A stretch of 64,000 nt of DNA from contig JANUWF010002421.1 in NCBI GenBank assembly GCA_026120185.1, positions 1,488,001 to 1,552,000 on the forward strand, written 5' to 3'. This DNA is from Voacanga thouarsii (lineage: Eukaryota > Streptophyta > Magnoliopsida > Gentianales > Apocynaceae). The notes below the pieces were generated by a model that saw only the letters and a program-made list of their open reading frames with translations, searched no databases and was not told the DNA's origin. This document shows positions 56,080 through 64,000 of this stretch, one piece after another. The position numbers and the translations under genes were made by a program. Every line of letters begins with the position of its first letter. The stretch's first letter is position 1.

Positions 56080-58599
56080 CCAATTATTCAGGTATCTAAT
56101 ACCGAATGACTCAACATGACTATCTTGTTTATTTTGGGATAGTGCTTTTCTAAGCAGGTCAACTATGTTCTTATTGTGGAAACTCTCTTTATCGTTTGCT
56201 GCTTCAGAAGTGGCTATGTACTCAGCTTATGTCGTAGAGTCGGTAATAGTCTCTTGTTTGAAACTCTTCCAACTTATTACTCCTCCACACAACGTAAACA
56301 CGTAACCTAATTGTGATTTGAAATCATCTTTGTCAGATTAAAAACTGGCATCTATATACCAGTTTATTTTTAAATCACCTTCTCTATATACCAAGTACAC
56401 ATCCTTAGTTCTTTGTAAGCACTTAAGGATGTTCTTTACAGCCACCCAATGACCCTCACCAGGGTCAGATTGGTATCTGCTTGTTCAACTGAGTGCACAA
56501 GATATATTGGGCCTAGTAAATATCATAGCGTACATGATAGATCCAACTGCTAAAGCATATAGAATCTTACTCATGTGATCCCTTTCAACTTGTGTCTTGG
56601 GAGACATCAACTTTAAAAGGCTTACACCATGTGACATGGGTAAGAATCCCTTTTTGGATTGATCCATGCTAAACCTCTTTAGCACTTTGTCTATGTATGT
56701 AGACTGCGAAAGACCTAGCAACTTTTTGGATCTATCTCTATAGATCCTAATTCTAAGAATATAGGTTGCTTCACCAAGGTCTTTTATGGAGAATTATTTG
56801 GACAATCAAACTTTAACCATTTGCAAGACAGGTATATCGTTTCCTATTAGCAATATGTCATCCACATAAAGCAATAAGAAAATGATTGCGCTCCCATTGA
56901 TCTTCTTGTATACACAAGACTCATCCATGTTTGAATGAAACTAAACTCTTTAATTGTTTCATCAAAACAGATGTTCCAACTCCTAAAAGCTTGCTTAAGT
57001 CCATAAATGGACCTTTGCAGCTTATACACCTTTGTGCCATCACTGGATGTGAAACCCTTAGATTGTGTCATATACACTTTCTCAATCAGATTTTTGTTTA
57101 GGAAAGTTATTTTCACATCCATTTACCAAATCTTATAATCATAATGAGTAACAATGGCTAGGAGCATCCAAATAGATTTTAACATAGCTACTGGTGAGAA
57201 GGTTTCGCCATAGTAAATATAATATTGTTGACGATAACCCTTCACCACTAGATGTGCTTTATAAGTAACTAAGTTACCATCTATGTCTGTTTTCTTCTTG
57301 AAAACCCACTTGCACCCAATAGGTTTAATTCCTTTGGGTGGATCAACCAAAGTTCATACTTGGTTGTCGTACATGGAATCCATCTCTAACTTTTTGGCCT
57401 CAAGCTATTTGCCAGATTCTAAACTATTCAGAACATCTTTGTAGGTAGTAGGCTCATCTTCATCTATGAGTAATACATCATTGTGGTCACTGATGAGAAA
57501 TCGAAGGTGCCACACGTATCCTACTAGACCTACGAGGTTCTTGTGTAGTAGAAGGTTCATCTATTCTCACAGTAGATATGGGATCAAATGGTTGATCCTT
57601 GTTTATTTAATCTTCTTGAACTTCACTAAGTTCAATTTTACTCCCACTGTCCCCTTTTAGCATGTGCTCTTTTTTTAAGAACATGGCATGCTTCAAAACA
57701 AACACTTTATTTTTAGAGGGTAGGTAGAAGTAATATTTGAAACATTCTTTCAGATATCCCACAAACAAGCACTTGTCAGATTTACTATCAAGTTTGTCAG
57801 ATTGTAGCATTTTGACAAAGGCAGGGCAACCCCATACTTACAAGTGAGATAACTTTGGTCTCTTACCAAAACACATCTCAAATGTGGTAGAATTTGCCAA
57901 TTTTGTCGGAACTCTGTTTAGTATATAAACAGAAGTCTCTAGTGCATACCCCCAAAACGATTTTGGTAGGTCTGCAAATGCCATCATAGTCCATACTATA
58001 TCTGGAAGGGTTCGATTCCTTCTCTTAGATACACCGTTATGTTGAGGTGTATGTGGTAGAGTCCATTGAGATAATATCCCATTATCTGTAAGATAACTCA
58101 GAAACTCTTTGCTCAAGTATTCTCCTCCTCGATTAGATCTTGGAGTCTTAATACTTTTGCCAAGTTATTTTTCTATTTCATTCTTGAAGTTTTTGAACTT
58201 TCAAAAGGCCTTAGATTTGTATTTTATTTAATACAAATACCCGTATCGTGAGAAATCATCGATAAAGGTTATGAAATAGTTATAACTTCCTCTTGCTTGT
58301 ATTGACATTGGGCCACATACATTAGAATATATGAGTTCTAATAACTACTTGGCTTATTTTCCTTTTCCTGAAAAAGGAGTTTTAGCCATTTTACCTAGTA
58401 AACAAGACTTACATGTGTCATATGATTCATAATCAAATGACCCTAAGTCACCAAGCTTATGTAACTTATAAACATAATTTTTATTTACATGGCCCAAATG
58501 ACAATGCCATAAGTAAGAGGTGTTAAAGTTATCTATTTTAGGTTTCTTATTATTTATATTAAGAATTGGATTATCCAAGTCTAGAACATATAAACCACT
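56080..58599 (-). pseudogene. Angela-2 pol: pre-integrase, integrase, RT, partial RNase H
   Basis: Pre-integrase region (58614-58354) has LWHCHLGHVNKNY and CKSCLLGKMAKTPF. In integrase the second catalytic Asp is Asn (SNRGGEYLS near 58125); HNGVSKRRNRTL shows Glu changed to Lys. RT has GCKWVFKKKTDIDGNLVTY, MDVKITFLNKN and an intact YVDD codon run (56857-56868), interrupted by frameshifts. RNase H has FTLCGG and AEYIATSEAAN, then jumps to NKNIV (near 56185), lacking the same central part as Angela-1. Many stops. Confidence 0.88.
58595..58599. repeat. Target-site duplication CCACT (left of solo LTR)
   Basis: Pairs with CCATT at 61806-61810; one mismatch. Confidence 0.75.
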
Positions 58600-61500
58600 T
58601 GTAACACCCCACAACTACGTACCCTAAAAGGGCGGGGATGTCACCCCATCCCATAGGACAAGGGGTCTTTAGAACAAGGTATAAAATATAAAGGCAATCT
58701 CCAAAAGGATCAACTTAGATAAATAAAGAAATATTCTTATTACATCATGCTCAACTTGGAACAAAATGGAATAAAACAAAATATTGTTTAGAAGCATAAG
58801 CAATAAATGTCTCCTAGAACGGATAGAGAAAATAGCGAAAGCTCCAACTATTACATGTCCCGCTGACTCAGCACAGTCTATCTCCTGAAAACATGGTGTA
58901 AAATAGTGTGAGAATAAATCTCAGTAAGTCCTGTGTGTGCACATGGTGTTTTAAATAGTTCATGTATACAAAGTGTAAAACATTTGTAGAAATAATTTGG
59001 CAAGTCATAAACAATCTCTTTTCGCAAGGAGTGGGTTTTTCTCATTGTCACATTTTGTACAAAATAAATCCTCCACTCGGATGAAAATCATGTCACCACA
59101 CGTTGGGCTCCATGAGAACAAATTGGCCAAGGCACCACACTTTGTGCACCTTGTCCGGACCAGATTACCACACGTTGGGCATTCTGATCAAGATGAGTGT
59201 ACAGCCCACCGGGTGAGATACTCCTCCATCTCTATACCCAACAAAACTATCCGGGTGTCCATGCCCGGAATATAAATAATACCTTTCAGGTATAATGCTA
59301 GCTCGGACTGGCCTGACCAACCAACATTGTCGCCTTTTCAAGCAGAGTTCATCTTCTGGAGGTGGCCTCCTGCCAGAAGACTTACGCTAGCCCTCCAAGA
59401 CTAGTATTGTTAGCCTACCCTTATTGAGCACTCAACGAACATATCCGTCAATTCCTGATTCAAAAAATTTTAAAACCTTGGCTTTGTAATGTTTTCTTTA
59501 AAAGAGATTTCTAAAAATTTTAAGGAAAAGAATAGTTTTCTTGCTAAAATCGTTAGTTTGACAAAACCGTTTAAAGAATAAATATCCACGTTTACAACCC
59601 AAGCAAACATAGTTTAACAATAGCTTTACAAAGCTTCACAACATAGACTTGCCATCACAACCTTTAACAAAACAGTTTATAGAAGGACTTACCATCACAA
59701 CATTTAATAGAAAAGTTTATGCAAGGACTTACTTGATATCCCTCAGATAATGAGATAAAAATCAAAGCTGGCTTTCCTCAATTATCCTCCTGATCTAAAC
59801 CATATAATATCATGATCAGGGTCTCAATTAATTCAAACATGCTCTAATCCCATTTATTTTCATAACAATTCGCAATCTCCTATTTAATTCCAAGTAAACT
59901 ATTCAATCCCCAAAGATCAAATACTACGACCACATGTTTATCTCGCTAATAAACACCATTAAACTTTACTTTCGACATCAAGGGAGGGTATTCCCTTACC
60001 TTGCAACTACCGGGTAATGAGGTCTCGATGCTCCTACGGTGATCGTCCCGAGTTCGCTTGAGAAAAAGAGAGAAGCTACCTCCTTTGCTTCACTTGTCCA
60101 AAATTAAGGAATAAGAGGAAATCAGCCTCTATAGGGTGTGATTTAAGGGTAGAAGAAAGAGAAAAGAATCATTAGAGAAAACGGCATCAAGAGGTTGAAA
60201 GGATTTGTGCTTACCTTACGGTGTGTGCGATTTTTGCTTGGAACAACTCTTGTATTTTTGAAAATTTGCTGAGAGATGTTGCTGAAATTTTCGTGTAGAA
60301 TGGAGAGGGTAAACGGTGGTTAGGATTTAAAGTCGGAGAAGATTGGTTTAGGGTTAAATGGTGATGCTTAGATAGACTCCTAATGGCTTTAGGTTTCTTG
60401 GATAGCAAAGGCGAAATTTCCAGCTTGCGCGCGCCTCCTTGCTGCCGATTTTAGGGGAGTTTTATGGAAGGAAAAATTCTACAATTTGCTCCTCTATGCT
60501 GGCCAAAATACTGCTCAAAGGAAGGGCTGAATGTGTTCAGAATTTTGGGCCAAACAAGGAAGAATTTGAGTGAGTTTTGATGACTGAAAATCCTGTGCAA
60601 GTGCTGTGAAAATCGTTGAACAAGAGGAGAATAAAATCTGGATTGTTCAAGCTGCAATTCTGCCGAAATTTCCAGGGAAAAGGTGAGGGTTTTGGGCGCT
60701 GATATTGGCTTAATCAACAAGGAGTTTTGGTAGGTTTTGGAGTGCAAAATTTCATGGGTTTTGGAGTACATAGCTGGACGAAAATTCTGTGCAAGCTGGC
60801 CGAATTTTTCTGGTTTCCAAGCTGCCAAAAATCAGTAATTTTTGGTGCTAGAAATTCTGGTTTTGTGCGGCTAGGGTAGTTGAATTATTAAGGAGTATTC
60901 TAGGTGGTTTGAGCTAGGATTTTCAAAGTTGGATTGTAGCTAAAGGAGCTGGAATTTCGGACAGCTTATGTAGATTCAAAGATGCCGAAATTCAGCTAGG
61001 AAAAGGAAGAAATCCTAGTTGAATTTGGATTGAAATAAAATCTGGTTTTATCAAGGATTTGGACAAGATTTCCTCTAGTCCTAGAAGAGTTTGGATTGAG
61101 CTACAAGTCCTCCAAGAAGTGGCGGCACTTGCTGGAATTTTTTTCCAGATTTTTAGCTAACATTCTAGGATTAAAATCAACAAGATTTCCTACTAGGAAA
61201 AGGATTCGTTAATTCCACCTATCCATGGAAACATCTATCTAACTAAAATCAAGCTAATATTTTTAATTACTAGCTAGGGTTTCTTTCGAAAATCCTAAGG
61301 AAAACAAGCTGAAAATTAAAGGTGAACTTCATTCACATCCAAGTCCTTGAATTTAGGAAATAAATATAGAGACTTATTTCCTTGGAGTAAAAATACTAAA
61401 ATATCTCTAGGATAGCTAGATTCTTTTTCGGCCAAGATAAGAAACGGTCTAAAGAAAAGAATTTCAAGAAGAGATTCTTACTTCACAAAAGTAGGATTCG

Positions 61501-61805
61501 AACTCGGGTCACCAAAGGAAATCACCAACCTCCCCGCTATTCCAAAACAACTCCAATGCTAATTTTTCTACAAGAAATTCTTACCACCCCAATACTTATC
61601 CTTCAAAATCTTCGACCAAACCTCCCTTAAACAAGTCTTTAACAACACAACTATTTCACATCAATTAATTCAAATGCAAGAGCAACTGAAAAATTCACAT
61701 GCATCATGCAACTAAAATTATTCTAGCTACCACATAAAATGAAAGATGCTATGAAATGCATGACTTTTTCCCCTAGTCAAAGGTGGTTTTGGGCGGGGTA
61801 TTACA
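58600..61805 (-). mobile_element. Tekay subfamily 2 solo LTR in Angela-2 pol
   Basis: 3206 bp. In plus view it starts TGTAACACCCCAC and ends GGGGTATTACA, that is, a complete Tekay LTR read from the minus strand. It has the duplicated segment of subfamily 2 (59645-59730), the ACGTG block (59090-59175), a donor and acceptor, and a tRNA-like block (61490-61542). No internal region remains. On both sides the Angela-2 sequence is continuous (LVNG, then GLYVLDLDN). Confidence 0.93.
58885..60214 (-). other. Predicted LTR intron in Tekay solo LTR
   Basis: Read on the minus strand: donor CGTAAG/GTAAGC at 60214 and acceptor CATGTTTTCAG/G at 58885; 1330 nt, in the same place as in Tekay-1 and Tekay-2. 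Confidence 0.5.
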
Positions 61806-61810
61806 CCATT
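61806..61810. repeat. Target-site duplication CCATT (right of solo LTR)
   Basis: Pairs with CCACT at 58595-58599. Confidence 0.75.
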
Positions 61811-62213
61811 AACCAGAGTTGCTGAACTATAATGAATATCATTCAATGAAAAAGAACAATATTTATTCTTAAATATTAAATGAAATCCATTTAAGTCTAA
61901 ACACGCAACTGAGATATTATTTTTCATTAAAATTAGTACATAATAATAGTTTTGTAATTCTAGAATTAATCCCGAAAGCAGGTTCAGCTTGTATGTCCCC
62001 ACTTGCAGTATGTATGTCCACGTCGCCTTTCTCTAGCCTTCTACTACCCTTTAGTCCCTGCAAATTATTGCACAAATGAGATCCACATCCGGTATCTATT
62101 ATCCATATCTCATTTCTAAAGGCAGTATTTATCTCAATCATAAATATACCCGGAGTAGAAGTAGAAGTGTTTGTAAGCTTCTCCTTCTGTTTTTTGTCCT
62201 TAATGGTCTGCAA
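61811..62213 (-). pseudogene. Angela-2 protease region
   Basis: A 98-codon frame (62213-61917) with KDKKQKEKLTNTSTSTPGIF, the active-site motif IIDTGCGSHLCNNLQGLKG (DTG at 62088-62096, intact) and SRRLEKGDVDIHTASG. Unlike Angela-1, the DTG is kept. The frame runs into decayed sequence towards the solo LTR. Confidence 0.88.
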
Positions 62214-62932
62214 GTAGGCCTTGCAGTTGCACTTCCAATGGCCTATCTATCTACAATGATGGCATAGACCCTTGGTAGCAGCATCCTTCTTCTTCACACC
62301 AACGTTGGGCATTATGGGAGCCTTCTTCTTCCTTTGAACTTTCTTCTTAGAAGATGATTCTACCATTAAAACTACATTGGAATCGTTCTTCATGGAGGAC
62401 TCGACAGTTTTGGTACGATTGATCAACTCAGGAATGGTGGACTTAATCTTGTTCATCTGATAGTTAATCACAAATTGTGAGAAAACTACTAGGCAAAGAT
62501 TGCAGAATTAAGTCAATACTTGAGTCATGGTCCATCGTGAACTTGAGTGATCGAAACTTCTCTATCAAGCCTAGCAACTCTGCCATTTTGCAATAGAATA
62601 GTTGTTTCGAGATCTCATATCTCTCAGTTCTGACTTAGGTGTCAAACAGCTCTCAAAGATGTAGTATAATCGTGCTGTTTTTGTAGCTCGGGAGTCATGG
62701 ATGCCAGCATAATACATGATGTTGTATCACTACCCTCCTTGTGCCTTTTGTGGACAACATGCTCATCAGCATGAGTATCTTGAACTGGTGGTGGCAAAAT
62801 AGGAGCATCTAACACGTAGAGTAACTTTTCTGATTTGAGAACAATTCTCAAATTTCTATAGCAGTCGAGGTAGTTTGATTCGTTTAACTTGTTGGTGTCC
62901 AAGATGCTACGTAAGTTTAGGTTTGTTGACAT
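62214..62932 (-). pseudogene. Angela-2 gag (frameshifted)
   Basis: ATG at 62932 (MSTNLNLRSILDTNKLNES). The first frame ends near 62642. A deletion has removed part of the helical core. It resumes as MINYQMNKIKSTIPELIN (62471) with a Lys-rich linker and a knuckle CHHCRxIGHWKCNC broken by a stop. Equivalent to Angela-1 gag 14775-14023. Confidence 0.87.
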
Positions 62933-64000
62933 GATGCTAGTGTCCTAGATGTAAAGATAGAGAGATTAGCTATTGTATATGCACATGAAATGCAAATAAT
63001 TAGGACTTTAATTAAATGCATTTTACTCCACTATTTCACTCAAACTAATAGCCCCCACTAATGATTCGAGAAAGCTGGTTGGAAGCTTTCCTAGTGGACT
63101 GGTATGCCCAACAAGCTACCCTTGAGTTCATTGGTAGGTATCCAATACCAATTACATCGTATGTAATTACTGAATCATTGGGTGATTAATAACTTTTAAT
63201 CTTAAAGCTTTTTGGGCTACCCTAACTTTTCCTCTAAATTTCTTTATAATTGAGTTTGCCCAACCGAGATAAAGAATTTAGTTAAACCCAACCCATTAAT
63301 TAGGATTTTAATTCCATAGCTTGAACATGCCCGATGTCGAGTAGGCTTGGGTTTGCCCAATAACCTGGTCTCGAAAAAGGACTCTCGTTCTTACTATATT
63401 AACGGAAGGAATTAGATTTAATATTATCTAAGGGATTTGTTCTGTTTAGTGATTTGAATAAATGACATGCATAAAAAATCAATAAATCACAAATGGATAA
63501 TCATGGTCATAAAGCAATTACGTGGCATGGTTATGGACTTTACCCTAAATTAATTTCTTTGAGCCATAAAAGAAATTAATATAGTTAACCCTATGTGTTC
63601 ATGCACGATTTAAGTAGAAGGTCTTACCTTCTCGCCTTATTTTGGTTGCTATCTCCAAAATAAAATAATTCTACTCTTATCTAATCTATGTAAACTAATT
63701 ACATAAATTTCTAATGCGAGAAAACCTCGAGTTATATTCGAGGATAGTTAGATGAGAAAAGAATTACACAAGAATTCCAGAGAAAGTAGGACACGCAAGC
63801 CCTATTTCATAAAAAACCAAAACTGTAAAATGCATGAACGACTATAATTGGTTTTAGTCCATAACCATCCACCATGACATTAATTATGCTTAAACAAAAT
63901 AAACATATAATTTTTATTATTCCAAAATCACTATTTTGGAAAGAATAAAACAAATTCTAAAATCAATATTTTAGAAAAATACATTAATTTTAAATTTTCA
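62933..64000 (-). mobile_element. Angela-2 leader (incomplete)
   Basis: Untranslated leader matching 14776-15830 of Angela-1 (for example 'cttaccttctcgcctt', 'gttggaagctttcctagtgg'). No ORF is supported. The 5' LTR should start roughly 0.8 kb beyond the window. Confidence 0.8.

Larger units (their letters stand above)
44168..64000 (-). mobile_element. Angela-2: Angela/BARE-like copia, split twice, runs off the right edge
   Basis: The LTR begins TGCTGGGTATCTCA at 44168. It is split by Tekay-2 (44490-54632) and ends at 56059. The internal region follows on the minus strand up to the window edge, still within the leader, and is split again by a Tekay solo LTR (58600-61805). The five bases before it are CAAGA; the partner duplication and the 5' LTR lie outside the window. 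It is closely related to Angela-1. Confidence 0.9.

Noticed and set aside
1..64000. CRISPR array, bacterial operon or phage-like system
   Set aside because: No regularly spaced identical repeats, ribosome-binding sites or prokaryotic genes. All signals are those of plant LTR retrotransposons.

Overview
This window is a piece of a plant nuclear genome, probably from a eudicot. The sequence alone does not identify the species. It is AT-rich and made almost entirely of LTR retrotransposons inserted into one another. I found no host gene, rRNA, functional tRNA or CRISPR array. The coding matches are all Ty1/copia or Ty3/gypsy gag-pol fragments. Most carry stop codons and frameshifts, so the locus is a graveyard of dead elements.

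Layout, left half. 1-3237 holds two minus-strand copies of a gypsy-type LTR (here called family A). The second copy is a partial tandem duplicate. 3250-8790 is a decayed Athila-like gypsy pol on the plus strand. Its integrase is split by a solo LTR (6680-8566) with a perfect AGGGT target duplication. The Athila 3' region is split by a complete Angela/BARE-like copia element on the minus strand (Angela-1, 9302-18352, duplication TGTTG). The Athila 3' end resumes at 18353-19429 and is followed by an inverted Athila-type LTR fragment. 20097-27551 is a SIRE-like copia element on the plus strand with an envelope-like ORF after pol. That ORF is split by a 12.2-kb Tekay/Del chromovirus (Tekay-1, 27552-39711, duplication GTTTA).

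Layout, right half. 39717-42835 is a plus-strand family A LTR. 42840-44167 is a relic Angela-like element on the plus strand. A second minus-strand Angela (Angela-2) is inserted in the relic's gag and runs from 44168 past the window end. Angela-2 was itself hit twice: by a 10.1-kb Tekay (Tekay-2, 44490-54632) in its 3' LTR and by a minus-strand Tekay solo LTR (58600-61805) in its pol.

Most interesting signals. Both Tekay copies carry an extra acidic ORF between the primer-binding site and gag that is still open, while their gag-pol is full of nonsense. Both also share an in-frame TAG followed by a 41-codon extension. Tekay-type LTRs carry a conserved intron-like donor/acceptor pair and a tRNA-like (A-box/B-box) block, and families A and B share these. 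Both Angela copies lack the same central part of RNase H, as if the family spread with help from other elements. All divergence statements come from reading by eye; no alignment or database search was run.
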